Assembly: GCF_023715535.1 (NCBI RefSeq)
Contig: NZ_JAMBOI010000003.1
Location: 186,001-250,000, forward strand
Length of the DNA: 64,000 nt
DNA from: Sporosarcina luteola
Lineage (GTDB): Bacteria; Bacillota; Bacilli; Bacillales_A; Planococcaceae
Reading direction: 5' to 3'
Shown: piece by piece, positions 12,201 to 21,891 of the stretch
Layout: the number at the start of each line of letters is the position of its first letter
Position numbering within the stretch: the first letter of the stretch is position 1
Notes under the pieces: model-generated
What the model was told of the DNA's origin: nothing
Databases searched by the model: none
What the model saw: the letters and a program-made list of their open reading frames with translations, nothing else
Program-made: the position numbers and the translations under genes

Positions 12201-12808
12201 CGACGTTGACCTTGAACTGTCTTCAACTCTTCCTTCAGACTTTCCGTTTCTTTGTCCAAATCAATTGCCCTCAATAGTTGCTCAATCGCCTCTGCCCCCA
12301 TGAGCGCCTGGAATTTAGAACCATACTTTTCACGGTAGAGCCTGAATTCCTTCTCGGAAAGCAATTGTTTTCGTTCAAGTGGCGTGTCCGCCGGATCGAC
12401 AACGACGTAGGATGCGAAATAAATGATTTCTTCCAGCGCACGCGGTGTCATATCAAGAATAAGACCCATTCTGCTCGGGATGCCTTTGAAATACCAAATG
12501 TGCGTGACAGGTGCTGCAAGTTCGATATGCCCCATACGTTCACGGCGCACTTTTTGCCTAGTCACTTCAACGCCGCATCGATCACAGACGACGCCTTTGT
12601 AACGGACGCGTTTATATTTCCCGCAATGACATTCCCAGTCTTTCGTAGGTCCGAAGATCCTTTCACAGAACAGACCGTCTTTCTCGGGCTTTAACGTACG
12701 ATAGTTGATCGTTTCGGGCTTTTTCACTTCACCGTAAGACCAAGAACGAATTTTATCCGGTGAAGCAAGGCCGATTTTCATATACTCAAAATTGTTTACA
12801 TCTATCAA
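9215..12808 (-). CDS. rpoC: RNA polymerase subunit beta'
   Basis: A 1197-residue beta' subunit, close to the Bacillus length. Visible are the N-terminal zinc site ([19 protein letters not shown], about residues 60-80), the active-site motif [14 protein letters not shown] with its three catalytic aspartates, and the second zinc ribbon ([13 protein letters not shown]). The trigger-loop region [11 protein letters not shown] is intact. It follows rpoB by 108 bases, and a strong terminator lies downstream. Confidence 0.98.
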   Translation of the reverse strand: MIDVNNFEYMKIGLASPDKIRSWSYGEVKKPETINYRTLKPEKDGLFCERIFGPTKDWECHCGKYKRVRYKGVVCDRCGVEVTRQKVRRERMGHIELAAPVTHIWYFKGIPSRMGLILDMTPRALEEIIYFASYVVVDPADTPLERKQLLSEKEFRLYREKYGSKFQALMGAEAIEQLLRAIDLDKETESLKEELKTVQGQRRTRAIRRLEVVESFRNSGNRPEWMVLEVLPVIPPELRPMVQLDGGRFATSDLNDLYRRVINRNNRLKRLLDLGAPGIIVQNEKRMLQEAVDALVDNGRRGRPVTGPGNRPLKSLSHMLKGKQGRFRQNLLGKRVDYSGRSVIVVGPNLKMYQCGLPKEMAIELFKPFVMKELVERGLAHNIKSAKRKIERLHSEVWDVLEDVIKEHPVLLNRAPTLHRLGIQAFEPLLVEGRAIQLHPLVCTAYNADFDGDQMAVHVPLSAEAQAEARLLMLAAQNILNPKDGKPVVTPSQDMVLGNYYLTLEREGSIGEGSIFSNMNEALIAYQTGHVHLHTRIAVQAGSLNNPTFTEEQNRKLLLTTIGKLIFNEILPETFPYINEPTDHNLQIETPDKYFIDGTVNIREHIQNAEIVLPFRKKILGNIIAEIFKKFHITETSRMLDRMKNLGFKYSTRAGITVGISDIVVLPNKDDILKEAQDKVDKVTQQFRRGLITEEERYDRVISYWSNAKDVIQDKLMDSLENTNPIYMMSDSGARGNASNFTQLAGMRGLMANPAGRIIELPIKSSFREGLTVLEYFISTHGARKGLADTALKTADSGYLTRRLVDVAQDVIVREDDCGTDRGLQISALTEGTEVIETLEERIEGRHTKKTIRHPETGEVIVPKDGLITADLSNEIISAGIETITIRSAFTCNTKHGVCKKCYGINLATGETVEVGEAVGIIAAQSIGEPGTQLTMRTFHTGGVAGDDITSGLPRIQEIFESRNPKGQAVISEIKGEVTEIDEIREGQKEITIQGEVETRKYLAPYNARLKVQVGDSIDRGDSITEGSIDPKELIVVKDVATVQEYLLKEVQKVYRMQGVEIGDKHVEVMVRQMLRKVRVIEAGDTDLLPGSLLDIHQFAEANAKVLKSGKVPATSRPVILGITKASLETESFLSAASFQETTRVLTDAAIKGKTDELLGLKENVIIGKLVPAGTGMQRYRQIKMEQEEQATAAVIE

Positions 12809-12916
12809 GGAGCCTACCTCCCTCTTATCTTATCTCCGCGATGGACTCACATCTTTATTAGTAAGATAGAGGAGCGTTCCGAGCTCCCCTATCCAATTGC
12901 ACAAACTATATCTCCA

Positions 12917-15900
12917 TCAAACCGTTTGATCTTCAGCCATGAGATTCAATGCGTCTGTTGGTTGCATATCATCGTCATCATCGAGATCGCGCATTTCGAT
13001 TTCTTCAAACTCCTCTGTCAGCATCTTCACGTCCAACCCAAGGCTCTGAAGTTCTTTGATCAATACTTTGAACGATTCAGGGACACCCGGTTGAGGGACG
13101 CTTTGACCTTTGACGATTGCTTCGTACGTCTTCACACGGCCGACAACGTCATCTGACTTGACAGTAAGGATTTCTTGCAGTGTATAAGCGGCACCATAAG
13201 CTTCAAGCGCCCACACTTCCATCTCCCCGAAACGCTGACCGCCGAATTGGGCTTTCCCTCCGAGCGGTTGTTGCGTAACGAGCGAGTAAGGTCCAGTAGA
13301 CCGAGCATGAAGCTTGTCGTCGACCATATGGGCAAGCTTGATCAAATACATGACACCGACAGATACACGGCTGTCAAATGGCTCGCCTGAGCGGCCATCG
13401 TAAAGGATCGTCTTTCCGTCCCGGTTCATGCCGGCTTCTTCCATGGTGCTCCACACATCTTCTTCATTCGCTCCGTCAAATACCGGCGAAGCCATATGGA
13501 TGCCAAGGTTTCGAGCAGCCATTCCAAGATGCATTTCCAATACCTGTCCAATATTCATACGGGAAGGTACACCAAGTGGGTTCAACATGACGTCGATCGG
13601 CGTGCCGTCCGGAAGGTATGGCATATCCGATTCAGGCAAGATGCGCGAAATAACCCCTTTGTTACCATGGCGTCCAGCCATCTTATCCCCAACTGAAATC
13701 TTACGCTTCTGTACGATATATGCACGGACGAGCTGGTTGACGCCCGGCGGCAATTCGTCCCCATCTTCACGATTGAACACTTTTACGTCAAGAACGATTC
13801 CGCCAGCACCATGAGGAACACGCAATGAAGTATCACGTACTTCTCGTGCTTTTTCACCGAAGATCGCATGAAGAAGTCTTTCTTCAGCTGTCAGTTCAGT
13901 TACTCCTTTTGGTGTCACTTTTCCGACGAGGATGTCACCGTCGCGAACTTCTGCACCAATACGGATAATGCCGCGGTCATCCAAGTTGCGAAGGGCTTCT
14001 TCCCCGACGTTCGGAATGTCCCTCGTAATCTCTTCAGGTCCAAGTTTCGTGTCCCGAGCTTCCGATTCATATTCTTCGATATGGATCGATGTAAAGACAT
14101 CATCTTTCACAAGACGTTCACTCATGATGATGGCATCTTCATAGTTATAACCGTCCCATGTCATGAAGGCAGTAAGGACGTTTCGGCCCAAAGCGAGCTC
14201 CCCGCTATCCATCGAAGGTCCGTCTGCAAGGATATCGCGCGGTTGCACACGATCTCCGACGCTGACGATCGGACGTTGGTTATAGCAAGTCCCTTGGTTG
14301 GAGCGGATGAAATTATCAAGTCGATAAATCGTCAAGTCGCCCTTCACTTCTTTGCCATCCACAGTTTCAATGCGGCGGATCCGGATTTCCCTTGCCTCGA
14401 CGTGCTCGACGATGCCGTGGTATTTGGCAATTACTGCAGCTCCAGAGTCACGTGCAGATACGTGTTCCATACCAGTTCCGACAAACGGGGCTTCAGGATT
14501 CAACAAAGGTACAGCTTGACGTTGCATGTTCGCACCCATCAAGGCACGGTTGGAGTCGTCGTTCTCAAGGAACGGGATACATGCTGTAGCGGCAGAAACG
14601 ACTTGCTTAGGAGAAACATCCATATAGTCGATCTGCTCACGTTTGAATACTGTGTTATCCCCTTGGAAACGGCCGACAACTTCTTCGTTGACGTAGGAAC
14701 CATCTTCGTTAAGCGGCGCATTTGCCTGCGCGACGACATAGTTATCCTCGATATCCGCAGTCAAATAGTCGATTTGGTGAGTGACGCGTCCTGTTTCAGG
14801 GTCAACCTTCCGATAAGGAGTTTCAATGAAACCGAACTTATTCACTCTCGCAAACGTTGAAAGGGAGTTGATCAATCCGATGTTCGGACCCTCCGGCGTT
14901 TCAATCGGACACATGCGTCCGTAGTGGGAATAGTGGACGTCACGGACTTCCATGCCCGCGCGCTCCCTTGTCAATCCGCCTGGTCCTAGCGCTGACAGAC
15001 GTCGCTTATGCGTCAATTCGGCAAGCGGATTCGTCTGGTCCATGAATTGGGATAGCTGTGAGCTACCAAAGAATTCTTTAATGGAAGCGATGACCGGTCT
15101 TATATTGATCAACTGCTGAGGCACGATTGATTGAGTGTCATTGATGGACATACGCTCTTTAACGACACGTTCCATACGGGATAATCCAATTCGGAATTGG
15201 TTTTGAAGCAACTCACCGACTGAACGCAGACGACGGTTACCAAGATGGTCGATATCATCCGTATTTCCAACTCCATGGAGCAAGTTGAAGAAATAGCTGA
15301 TAGAAGCCACAATGTCCGCGGGCGTCACGTGCTTCACCGACTCATCGATACTCGCATTCGAGATGACATTGATCTCTTGCTTCTCTTCACTCTTCGGAGC
15401 ATAGATCTTGATTGTCTGGATTGTGATGTCTTCTTCCAGAACACCGCCAACATGCGTTATTTCCTGGATGCCGACACCTTTTTCAAGATGAGGCAATAGA
15501 CGATCCAATGTCCGACGGTCTAGCAGCTGATCTTTCTCAACTAGAATTTCACCTGTTTCAGGGTCTGCAAGTGTTTCTGCAACTGTTTGATTGAACAGAC
15601 GGTTTTGCAGATGGAGCTTCTTGTTCATTTTATAACGGCCGACATTCGCCAAGTCATACCTTTTCGGGTCGAAGAAGCGGGAGTACAGCAGGCTTCGTGC
15701 GCTATCCAACGTCGGAGGTTCACCTGGACGGAGACGCTCGTAGATTTCAAGCAAGGCTTTCTCCGAAGTTTCCGTATTATCCTTTTCAAGCGTGTTGCGC
15801 AAGTACTCATTATCTCCAATCAAATCAATGATTTCTTGATCCGTCGAAAATCCAAGCGCTCGAAGAAGGACTGTTATCGGCAATTTACGGGTACGGTCAA

Positions 15901-16450
15901 TTCGGACGTGGACTACATCTTTCGCGTCAGTCTCGTACTCGAGCCAAGCACCGCGGTTCGGAATGACAGTCGCAGCAAATCCGCGCTTACCATTCTTATC
16001 CGTCTTATCATTGAAGTAGACACTCGGGGACCTTACAAGCTGGGAGACGATGACCCTTTCCGCACCGTTGATGATGAACGTTCCGTTTTCCGTCATAAGC
16101 GGGAAGTCACCCATGAAAACGTCCTGTTCTTTCACTTCTTCCGTTTCCTTGTTATGCAATCGCACTTTTACGCGCAGCGGTGCTGCATACGTAACGTCAC
16201 GCTCTTTCGACTCATCAACAGGGTATTTCGGTTCACCAAGTTGATAATCAATGAATTCCAACGAAAGATTACCTGTGAAATCCTGGATCGGAGAAATATC
16301 ACGGAACATTTCCCGTAATCCTTCTTCCAAGAACCACTCATAAGATGCCGTCTGGATTTCAATCAAATTCGGCAGCTCGAGAACTTCATTGATCCGCGCG
16401 AAACTTCTGCGCTGACGGTGTTGACCATACTGAACTAAATGACCTGTCAA
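12917..16450 (-). CDS. rpoB: RNA polymerase subunit beta
   Basis: The product has 1177 residues. I chose the TTG at 16450 (reading [16 protein letters not shown]) because GAGGGG stands at proper distance from it, while the GTG nine bases upstream would place the ribosome site on the start itself. Bacillus rpoB also starts with TTG at this point. The rifampicin region reads [21 protein letters not shown] with wild-type-like residues. The catalytic and flap segments are conserved, and the acidic C-terminus is typical. The gene is followed by rpoC. Confidence 0.96.
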   Translation of the reverse strand: MTGHLVQYGQHRQRRSFARINEVLELPNLIEIQTASYEWFLEEGLREMFRDISPIQDFTGNLSLEFIDYQLGEPKYPVDESKERDVTYAAPLRVKVRLHNKETEEVKEQDVFMGDFPLMTENGTFIINGAERVIVSQLVRSPSVYFNDKTDKNGKRGFAATVIPNRGAWLEYETDAKDVVHVRIDRTRKLPITVLLRALGFSTDQEIIDLIGDNEYLRNTLEKDNTETSEKALLEIYERLRPGEPPTLDSARSLLYSRFFDPKRYDLANVGRYKMNKKLHLQNRLFNQTVAETLADPETGEILVEKDQLLDRRTLDRLLPHLEKGVGIQEITHVGGVLEEDITIQTIKIYAPKSEEKQEINVISNASIDESVKHVTPADIVASISYFFNLLHGVGNTDDIDHLGNRRLRSVGELLQNQFRIGLSRMERVVKERMSINDTQSIVPQQLINIRPVIASIKEFFGSSQLSQFMDQTNPLAELTHKRRLSALGPGGLTRERAGMEVRDVHYSHYGRMCPIETPEGPNIGLINSLSTFARVNKFGFIETPYRKVDPETGRVTHQIDYLTADIEDNYVVAQANAPLNEDGSYVNEEVVGRFQGDNTVFKREQIDYMDVSPKQVVSAATACIPFLENDDSNRALMGANMQRQAVPLLNPEAPFVGTGMEHVSARDSGAAVIAKYHGIVEHVEAREIRIRRIETVDGKEVKGDLTIYRLDNFIRSNQGTCYNQRPIVSVGDRVQPRDILADGPSMDSGELALGRNVLTAFMTWDGYNYEDAIIMSERLVKDDVFTSIHIEEYESEARDTKLGPEEITRDIPNVGEEALRNLDDRGIIRIGAEVRDGDILVGKVTPKGVTELTAEERLLHAIFGEKAREVRDTSLRVPHGAGGIVLDVKVFNREDGDELPPGVNQLVRAYIVQKRKISVGDKMAGRHGNKGVISRILPESDMPYLPDGTPIDVMLNPLGVPSRMNIGQVLEMHLGMAARNLGIHMASPVFDGANEEDVWSTMEEAGMNRDGKTILYDGRSGEPFDSRVSVGVMYLIKLAHMVDDKLHARSTGPYSLVTQQPLGGKAQFGGQRFGEMEVWALEAYGAAYTLQEILTVKSDDVVGRVKTYEAIVKGQSVPQPGVPESFKVLIKELQSLGLDVKMLTEEFEEIEMRDLDDDDDMQPTDALNLMAEDQTV

Positions 16451-16510
16451 CTCTTTCACCCCTCAAAACAATATTAGTCCTTTGCGAAATCATAAAAATA
16501 GTGTATGATA

Positions 16511-16555
16511 TCGAAAAAACAAAAAGAAAACGAGTTCTGGCAAGAGCTCATTTTC
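16511..16555 (-). terminator. Terminator or attenuator between ybxB and rpoB
   Basis: On the minus strand GAAAATGAGCTC (16555-16544) pairs with GAACTCGTTTTC (16537-16526) around TTGCCA, with one mismatch, followed by TTTTTGTTTTTT. This is a good intrinsic terminator shape about 60 bases before the rpoB start. Any transcript reaching rpoB from ybxB or rplL must pass it. A TATAAT-like box upstream (near 16640) lacks a clear -35. The remaining 16460-16672 leader holds no gene. Confidence 0.8.
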
Positions 16556-16672
16556 GGTTTAACAATCTTTTATCCATTGCCAGTATGCCTTAGATTTCCA
16601 AATCTTATGCAAAAGGGCACACGACCGCATTATATTATTTATGCATTTTACAATACTAGCACAAGAAAACAC

Positions 16673-17281
16673 TCAGGTCAAGGTTTTTTGGGCCTTAAGT
16701 ATAAAATATCCTTTTTTCTTCCCCACGGTTTCCACACTTCCGAAAACCTGCGTCAAATGCTCCATTGTCGAAGGAGCCCCTTGCTTCTTTTGAATGACGA
16801 CCCACAATTCTCCTCCAGCAGCCAATTTGGAAAAAGCTCCGTCGTAAATTTTGAATACCGTCTCTTTTCCTGCCCGGATCGGCGGATTCGTCAATATCGC
16901 AGCGAAACCCTCTGCCTCTACAGCCGATAATGCATCACTCGGGTAAATTGACACATTCCTTATGTCGTTCAGTTTGGCGTTTTCATTGGCGAGCGCCATT
17001 GCCCTTTCATTGACATCGACCATATGGACGCTCCGGTCCGGAAAAGATGCGGCGATCGATAATCCGATTGGTCCGTATCCGCAGCCAACATCCAGCACAG
17101 CACCCGCAACATCAGGCATCTCGAATGATTCCGCTAGCAGTCGTGAACCGAAATCCACTTCCCCTTTGCTGAATACTCCCGCGTCCGTCTTGAACCGCAG
17201 CCGGTTATTGCGCAATATCGCTTGCCATTCCTTCGGATCACTTTTCACTATTGGATTTTTAGAGTAGTAATGTTCAGCCAT
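16673..17281 (-). CDS. RsmC-like class I methyltransferase (YbxB)
   Basis: A 202-residue SAM-dependent methyltransferase of the RsmC/RlmG type (16S rRNA guanine-N2). Motif I is VLDVGCGYGPIG (about residue 63) and motif IV is TNPPI (about residue 132), the NPPF/Y-type signature of base-amino methylation. The start was set at MAEHYYSKN, preceded by GGAAGGAGAATCAAT. It sits between rplL and rpoB as ybxB does in B. subtilis, isolated by terminators on both sides. The exact RNA target is inferred from the family. Confidence 0.85.
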   Translation of the reverse strand: MAEHYYSKNPIVKSDPKEWQAILRNNRLRFKTDAGVFSKGEVDFGSRLLAESFEMPDVAGAVLDVGCGYGPIGLSIAASFPDRSVHMVDVNERAMALANENAKLNDIRNVSIYPSDALSAVEAEGFAAILTNPPIRAGKETVFKIYDGAFSKLAAGGELWVVIQKKQGAPSTMEHLTQVFGSVETVGKKKGYFILKAQKTLT

Positions 17282-17327
17282 ATTGATTCTCCTTCCTCCC
17301 GAAAGGTTGCCCATTTTTCCTTGTAGA

Positions 17328-17372
17328 TAAAAAAACGAAGAAAAGCCCGTCCAGATTGACGAGCCTTTCTTC
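17328..17372 (-). terminator. Intrinsic terminator after rplL
   Basis: A long stem formed by GAAGAAAGGCTCGTC and GGACGGGCTTTTCTTC on the minus strand is followed by GTTTTTTTATC. It lies 13 bases past the rplL stop and ends the rplJL transcript. Confidence 0.9.
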
Positions 17373-17384
17373 ATTATTCAATGA

Positions 17385-17750
17385 TTACTTAACTTCTACG
17401 CCAGCGCCAACTTCTTCAAGTTTCGCTTTGATTTCTTCAGCGTCTTCTTTAGATACGCCTTCTTTGATTGCTTTAGGAGCGTTATCAACTACTTCTTTCG
17501 CTTCTTTCAAGCCTAGGCCTGTGATTTCACGAACAACTTTGATAACCTTGATTTTTTGGTCTCCTGCAGATGCAAGAACTACGTCGAATTCAGTTTGCTC
17601 AGCAGCTGCTTCACCAGCACCTGCTCCGCCCATCATTGCAACTGGAGCTGCAGCAGTTACGCCGAATTCTTCTTCGATAGCTTTTACAAGGTCGTTCAAT
17701 TCAAGAACTGTCATTTCTTTAATCGCGTCAAGGATTTGTTGATTAGTCAT
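17385..17750 (-). CDS. rplL: 50S ribosomal protein L7/L12
   Basis: A 121-residue L7/L12: an N-terminal dimerisation helix pair ([31 protein letters not shown]), an alanine/glycine-rich hinge near residues 35-50, and the globular C-terminal domain with [28 protein letters not shown]. It forms the stalk that recruits translation GTPases. It follows rplJ and is ended by a strong terminator. Confidence 0.98.
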   Translation of the reverse strand: MTNQQILDAIKEMTVLELNDLVKAIEEEFGVTAAAPVAMMGGAGAGEAAAEQTEFDVVLASAGDQKIKVIKVVREITGLGLKEAKEVVDNAPKAIKEGVSKEDAEEIKAKLEEVGAGVEVK

Positions 17751-17828
17751 TATATTTTCCTCCTAAATGGTTTTGTTTTGTCGGGAATTACCCCGCATAT
17801 TTTTGTCGTTCAGGCAACTTGAGTAAAC

Positions 17829-18329
17829 TTAAGCGCCTTGTTCCTCTTTTTGCTCTGCAACAGCTTTTGTTGCAAGCGCGAAGTTGCGCATTGGAGCTTG
17901 TAGAACGCTGAGTAGCATGGAAAGAAGTCCTTCGCGTGATGGAAGTTCCGCCAACGCCTTGACATCTTCAACAGAAGCGACGTTTCCTTCGATCACGCCT
18001 GCTTTGATTTCAAGTTTGTCGTTCTTCTTAGCGAAGTCGTTAAGGATTTTAGCAGGAGCAACAACATCTTCAGTCGAGAATGCGATTGCGTTTGGTCCTA
18101 CCAAATGCTCATTCAACCCTTCAAGTCCAGCCGCTTCAGCAGCACGGCGTGACATTGAGTTTTTATAAACTTTGAAGTCGATGCCTGCTTCACGAAGCTG
18201 TTTACGAAGTTCTGTTACTTGGCTCACGTTAAGACCACGATAGTCGACTACGACAACTGAAACCGATGATTTCAACTTGCCTGAGATTTCATCAACAACC
18301 GCTTGTTTAGCTTCTAATACTTTGCTCAT
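17829..18329 (-). CDS. rplJ: 50S ribosomal protein L10
   Basis: A 166-residue L10. The start [16 protein letters not shown] is preceded by ATAGGAGGTGTCAAG; a further in-frame ATG ten codons upstream is inside the leader. L10 holds the L7/L12 dimers; the C-terminal helix here ends [12 protein letters not shown]. The operon is preceded by an L10-leader RNA and its own promoter, so feedback by L10(L12) is expected. Confidence 0.97.
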   Translation of the reverse strand: MSKVLEAKQAVVDEISGKLKSSVSVVVVDYRGLNVSQVTELRKQLREAGIDFKVYKNSMSRRAAEAAGLEGLNEHLVGPNAIAFSTEDVVAPAKILNDFAKKNDKLEIKAGVIEGNVASVEDVKALAELPSREGLLSMLLSVLQAPMRNFALATKAVAEQKEEQGA

Positions 18330-18373
18330 CTTGACACCTCCTATGAAAATTAGGGTCATTTATACCGATATGA

Positions 18374-18500
18374 AAAGCCCTCGCGATCCACAAAGTAGAC
18401 CACGAGGGCTGAAAAGTCGTCATCATTAAATAGTAATGAGCGTCTTGTCCTCGGCAGGATGATTAAGCGATTGAACGCACCTGCTGTCTACGGTACAAAT
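18374..18500 (-). ncRNA. Ribosomal protein L10 leader RNA
   Basis: The rplJ 5' leader carries the segments expected for the Firmicute L10 leader: AGACAGCAGGTG, then TAATCATCCTGCCGAGGAC forming the L10-binding kinked stem. A strong terminator-like hairpin AGCCCTCG/CGAGGGCT followed by TTTTC comes just before the rplJ ribosome site. The layout fits feedback by attenuation. Recognition is by sequence pattern and position; a covariance-model search was not possible. Confidence 0.82.
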
Positions 18501-18522
18501 GATATAGTTTACAACAAACGAA

Positions 18523-18551
18523 ATCTTACTACAAGATTTCAAGCTTGTCAA
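18523..18551 (-). promoter_or_regulatory. Sigma-A-type promoter of rplJ-rplL
   Basis: A perfect TTGACA (18546-18551) and TAAGAT (18523-18528) are separated by 17 bases on the minus strand, immediately after the rplA stop. The -10 falls within a small inverted repeat (GAAATCTT/AAGATTTC) that could also act as a weak terminator for rplKA. Confidence 0.85.
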
Positions 18552-18556
18552 TGTTT

Positions 18557-19255
18557 TTATTTAACAACTACAGTTGACGGATCAACTTTGACCGCAGGAC
18601 CCATAGTAGTCGTGATGTTCACTGACTTCATGTAAGTTCCTTTAGCTGCAGCTGGTTTAGCCTTTTGGATTGTCTCAAAAACAGTTTTGAAGTTTTCTTC
18701 AAGCTTTTCGTTGTCGAAAGAAGCTTTTCCGATCGGAGCGTGGATAATACCAGCTTTGTCCGCACGGTATTCAACTTTACCTGCTTTGATTTCCGCAACA
18801 GCTTTAGCAACATCAAATGTTACTGTGCCTGTTTTAGGGTTCGGCATTAAGCCTTTTGGTCCCAATACGCGACCAATTTTACCAACTTCGCCCATCATGT
18901 CCGGAGTTGCAACGATAACGTCGAAATCGAACCAGCCTTGTTGGATTTTAGTGATGAACTCTGCATCGCCTGCATAGTCTGCACCAGCAGCTTCCGCTTC
19001 TTTCAATTTTTCGCCTTTTGCGAAAACTAGAACGCGTTGAGTTTTCCCAGTACCGTTCGGAAGCACAACTGCCCCACGGATTTGCTGGTCATTTTTACGA
19101 GTGTCGATTCCAAGACGGAATGCGACTTCAACAGTTGCGTCAAAGTTGACTGTGCTTGTTTTCTTTGCAAGCTCAATCGCTTCTTTCATGTCATACACTT
19201 GCGTGCGATCGACAAGCTTTGCCGCTTCAGTGAACTTTTTACCTCTTTTAGCCAT
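18557..19255 (-). CDS. rplA: 50S ribosomal protein L1
   Basis: A 232-residue L1. The start [16 protein letters not shown] is preceded by GAGGAGGAAATTTTA. The central RNA-binding segment [19 protein letters not shown] and the C-terminal [16 protein letters not shown] are intact. L1 binds 23S rRNA at the mobile stalk and in many bacteria represses its own mRNA. The intergenic region before it contains a structured leader. Confidence 0.98.
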   Translation of the reverse strand: MAKRGKKFTEAAKLVDRTQVYDMKEAIELAKKTSTVNFDATVEVAFRLGIDTRKNDQQIRGAVVLPNGTGKTQRVLVFAKGEKLKEAEAAGADYAGDAEFITKIQQGWFDFDVIVATPDMMGEVGKIGRVLGPKGLMPNPKTGTVTFDVAKAVAEIKAGKVEYRADKAGIIHAPIGKASFDNEKLEENFKTVFETIQKAKPAAAKGTYMKSVNITTTMGPAVKVDPSTVVVK

Positions 19256-19264
19256 TAAAATTTC

Positions 19265-19345
19265 CTCCTCGATTGTGGTTTTAACGGATTGAACCTCCCA
19301 CGAATAAGGGTTGCGTGTTCCGAGGAACAAGCGCAACCCCCACTA
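19265..19345 (-). promoter_or_regulatory. Structured rplA leader, candidate L1 feedback site
   Basis: Between rplK and rplA the minus strand has a strong hairpin (GGGTTGCG... CGCAACCC), followed by GTGGGAGG, then CCGTTAAAACCAC, ending at the rplA ribosome site. The GUGG/CCAC pairing with an internal GGAGG-type asymmetric loop resembles the L1 target in rRNA and in known L11-L1 messages. This is an inference from pattern and position. Confidence 0.5.
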
Positions 19346-19374
19346 CAAAGAAACAGAACATGGTTTCATCGCGA

Positions 19375-19800
19375 TCAGTCTTCGATCGAGATTCCCATAC
19401 TGCGTGCAGTACCTTCAACCATTGCCATCGCTGCTTCAACCGATGCTGCGTTAAGGTCTTCCATTTTTTGTTCTGCAATTTCGCGAACTTTATCACGTTT
19501 TACAGTAGCTACCTTCTTTTTGTTAGGTTCGCCTGAACCTTTTTGAAGATTAGCTGCAACTTTCAGCAACACTGCTGCTGGTGGAGTTTTTGTAATGAAA
19601 GTGAATGAACGGTCCTCAAATACAGTTATTTCAACAGGAATGATTAAGCCTGCTTGATCTGCTGTACGTGCGTTGAAATCTTTACAGAATCCCATGATGT
19701 TGACACCTGCTTGACCTAGTGCTGGTCCAACCGGTGGAGCTGGGTTAGCTTTACCTGCAGGGATTTGCAATTTTACGATTTTGGTTACTTTTTTAGCCAC
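19375..19800 (-). CDS. rplK: 50S ribosomal protein L11
   Basis: A 141-residue L11 beginning with GTG ([26 protein letters not shown]). The GTG is chosen because AAGGAGGTG lies 7 bases before it and because the family starts here; upstream in-frame codons read into the leader. The C-terminal rRNA-binding domain ([29 protein letters not shown] onward) is complete. It is co-transcribed with rplA. Confidence 0.97.
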   Translation of the reverse strand: MAKKVTKIVKLQIPAGKANPAPPVGPALGQAGVNIMGFCKDFNARTADQAGLIIPVEITVFEDRSFTFITKTPPAAVLLKVAANLQKGSGEPNKKKVATVKRDKVREIAEQKMEDLNAASVEAAMAMVEGTARSMGISIED

Positions 19801-19929
19801 GAGACACACCTCCTTAAGTCCGTGATGTGGTAATTGGGTTGCCCCTCCCACTCAATATGTGCCTGCCGGTCGCCCGGTAGAATTTGGTTAATCCGTCCAG
19901 CCTGTTATGTTTACAGTCTGACCTTTGAA

Positions 19930-19958
19930 ATGATACCACTATTATGCTTGTCTTGCAA
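19930..19958 (-). promoter_or_regulatory. Sigma-A-type promoter of rplK-rplA
   Basis: TTGCAA (19953-19958) and TATCAT (19930-19935) are spaced 17 bases on the minus strand, just after nusG. The leader to rplK is about 120 nt and contains GC-rich inverted segments (GGGCGACCGGC...). The promoter overlaps an imperfect dyad TACCACT/AGTGGTA. Confidence 0.75.
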
Positions 19959-19969
19959 GTGGTAATCTC

Positions 19970-20509
19970 TTATATTTTTTCAACTTGTTCAAAGTCGAGT
20001 TCCATTATCGTTTCCCTGCCGAACATGTCGACGGAAACGCGGACCTTCCCTTTGTCCTGATCGATTTCTTCGACTTTCCCTTGGAAGTGCGCGAACGGTC
20101 CTTCAAGCACCTCGATCATTTCACCGATTTCGAAGTCGGCTTCAGCTTTCCGTTCTTTCATGCCCATCTGTTTGAGGATGAAATCGACTTCTTCAGGCAA
20201 GAGCGGCGTCGGTTTTGCGCCACCACCGGAAGACCCGATGAAACCTGTTACTCCAGGCGTGTTCCGGACGACATACCAAGAGTCATCCGTCATGATGATT
20301 TCCACAAGGACGTATCCCGGGAATGTCTTTTTCATGACCGTGCGTTTCTTGCCGTCTTTGAAGTCCGTTTCCTGCTCTTCAGGGATGACGACGCGGAATA
20401 TTTTATCCTGCATACCCATCGTCTCGACACGTTTTTCAAGGTTGGCTTTCACCTTATTTTCATATCCTGAATATGTGTGGACAACGTACCAATTTTTCTC
20501 CATTTCCAT
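19970..20509 (-). CDS. nusG: Transcription termination/antitermination factor NusG
   Basis: A 179-residue NusG: the NGN domain (MEKNWYVVHTYSGYENKVKANLEKRV...) binds RNA polymerase, and the KOW domain at the C-terminus (GPFAHFQGKVEEIDQDKGKVRVSVDMFG) contacts ribosome or Rho in known systems. Two start codons are possible, M1 at 20509 or M3. The only strong ribosome site (AAAAGGAGGG) lies about 25 bases upstream, unusually far. A hairpin terminator separates it from secE. Confidence 0.96.
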   Translation of the reverse strand: MEMEKNWYVVHTYSGYENKVKANLEKRVETMGMQDKIFRVVIPEEQETDFKDGKKRTVMKKTFPGYVLVEIIMTDDSWYVVRNTPGVTGFIGSSGGGAKPTPLLPEEVDFILKQMGMKERKAEADFEIGEMIEVLEGPFAHFQGKVEEIDQDKGKVRVSVDMFGRETIMELDFEQVEKI

Positions 20510-20595
20510 AATTACGTAGGACTGTGTGTCCGTCCCTCCTTTTCAAAATGCATTACTCATTTATTCGCCAAATACTCTATATTTATTTCCGAGAA

Positions 20596-20630
20596 ATGAA
20601 AAAACCCGTTCATGTGACAAGACGGGATAT
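20596..20630 (-). terminator. Hairpin between secE and nusG
   Basis: On the minus strand CCCGT (20626-20622) pairs with ACGGG (20609-20605) around a 12-base partly complementary loop and is followed by TTTTTTCATTT. It could stop part of the rpmG-secE transcript before nusG. The stem is short, so read-through is likely. Confidence 0.6.
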
Positions 20631-20660
20631 TTTTCAACAAGGATTATTCATGCTGTCCTA

Positions 20661-20846
20661 TTATAACGCAATATACCATTCCATTGCTTTTGAAATGCCC
20701 AAATCGACGAGACCGAAATAAACTGCCATGAATACAACTGTTGTAATAACAACGATCGTGTAGCGTGTCAATTCTTTTCTCTTCGGCCAGCTGACCTTCC
20801 GCATTTCAGAGACGACATCTTTTAAAAAACCGGTTATCTTACCCAT
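20661..20846 (-). CDS. secE: Preprotein translocase subunit SecE
   Basis: A 61-residue single-span SecE: the amphipathic segment GFLKDVVSEMRKVSWPKRKELTRYT, with the conserved VSWPKR motif, is followed by one transmembrane helix (TIVVITTVVFMAVYFGLVDLGI). It is essential for the SecYEG channel. It lies 39 bases after rpmG and before nusG, the universal arrangement. Confidence 0.97.
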   Translation of the reverse strand: MGKITGFLKDVVSEMRKVSWPKRKELTRYTIVVITTVVFMAVYFGLVDLGISKAMEWYIAL

Positions 20847-20885
20847 TCAATCGTAGACCTCCGAATACTAAGTATAGTACTGCAA

Positions 20886-21035
20886 CTAGATTGTTTGTTT
20901 ATGCTCTGTATGTTCATTGCATTGATTGCAAAACTTCTTCACCGTAAAACGGACTGTTGTCTGCTTATTTCCTGCAGGGATGACGTAGTTTCGTGATCCG
21001 CAACGATCACAACATAAAATCAATTTTTTAGACAT
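20886..21035 (-). CDS. rpmG: 50S ribosomal protein L33
   Basis: A 49-residue L33 found by reading the gap before secE: MSKKLILCCDRCGSRNYV, then TVRFTVKKFCNQCNEHTEHKQTI. Two CxxC pairs (CDRC and CNQC) mark it as the zinc-binding L33 type. AAGGTGG precedes the ATG. The position directly before secE is the Bacillus rpmGB location. Confidence 0.95.
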   Translation of the reverse strand: MSKKLILCCDRCGSRNYVIPAGNKQTTVRFTVKKFCNQCNEHTEHKQTI

Positions 21036-21104
21036 TTTTCCACCTTGAACTTCCATCGTGCAACTATTGTCGACAGTCTACGTATATAGTCATTGCCTTG
21101 CTAA

Positions 21105-21133
21105 AGAGTACCACCTAACATTCATGATGTCAA
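21105..21133 (-). promoter_or_regulatory. Sigma-A-type promoter of rpmG-secE(-nusG)
   Basis: A perfect TTGACA (21128-21133), a 17-base spacer and TACTCT (21105-21110) on the minus strand lie between sigH and rpmG. The start would be near 21098, about 60 bases before the rpmG ATG. Confidence 0.8.
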
Positions 21134-21172
21134 CATGATGGAAATGGGTTGGCAATTCATCATGGACATGCT

Positions 21173-21823
21173 TCAATGCACGACATCCACTTGCATGTGA
21201 CGTTCCAGTTTCCGCTTGATGCGCTGGAGTGCATTGTCCACAGATTTGACTTGCCGGTTCAATTCGTCTGAAATCTCCTGATAGGACTGACCTTCCAAAT
21301 AGAGTGATAGGACCTGCTTTTCGAGTCCGCTCAACACTTTATTGATTTCCCCTTCCATATGGATGAAATCTTCCTTATGGATTATTAAATCCTCTGGATC
21401 ATCGAGCACAGATCCGGTTAGGACGTCCAACAACGTGCGGTCAGATTCCTCATCGAATACGGGCTTGTCCAAAGATACCGATGTATTCAGAGGAATGTGC
21501 TTCTGCCTTGTCGCCGTCTTGATGGCTGTAATGATTTGCCTGGTGATACATAGCTCTGCAAATGCCCGAAATGAAGCAAGCCGATCCGTCCTGAAATCGC
21601 GGATCGCTTTGTAGAGGCCGATCATTCCTTCCTGAATGATATCCTCACGATCCCCGCCCATCATGAAGTACGAGCGTGCTTTCATTTTTACGAAAGATTG
21701 ATATTTGGTAATAAGGAAATCTAGCGCGTCCGTGCTGCCTTCATGAATACGAACTAAAATCTCTTCATCGGATAGCCCGGTGAAATCAGATGGTCCCCCT
21801 TGAACGTAAACATTTCCCGCCAA
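21173..21823 (-). CDS. sigH: RNA polymerase sigma-H factor
   Basis: A 216-residue sigma-70-family protein very like Bacillus SigH. Region 2 shows DFLITKYQSFVKMKARSYF and DREDIIQEGMIGLYKAIRDF, with FAELCITRQIITAIKTATRQKHIPLN; region 4 shows EKQVLSLYLEGQSYQEISDELNRQVKSVDNALQRIKRKLE. SigH drives early sporulation and competence genes in Bacillus. The called start is a TTG with a weak GGTG site, so the first dozen residues are uncertain. It follows rae1. Confidence 0.95.
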   Translation of the reverse strand: MAGNVYVQGGPSDFTGLSDEEILVRIHEGSTDALDFLITKYQSFVKMKARSYFMMGGDREDIIQEGMIGLYKAIRDFRTDRLASFRAFAELCITRQIITAIKTATRQKHIPLNTSVSLDKPVFDEESDRTLLDVLTGSVLDDPEDLIIHKEDFIHMEGEINKVLSGLEKQVLSLYLEGQSYQEISDELNRQVKSVDNALQRIKRKLERHMQVDVVH

Positions 21824-21891
21824 TCACCACACCCCGATTCGTCATTGCCTTTCAATCAGTATACCGCATGGAAAATTTTAACGTCAACCGT

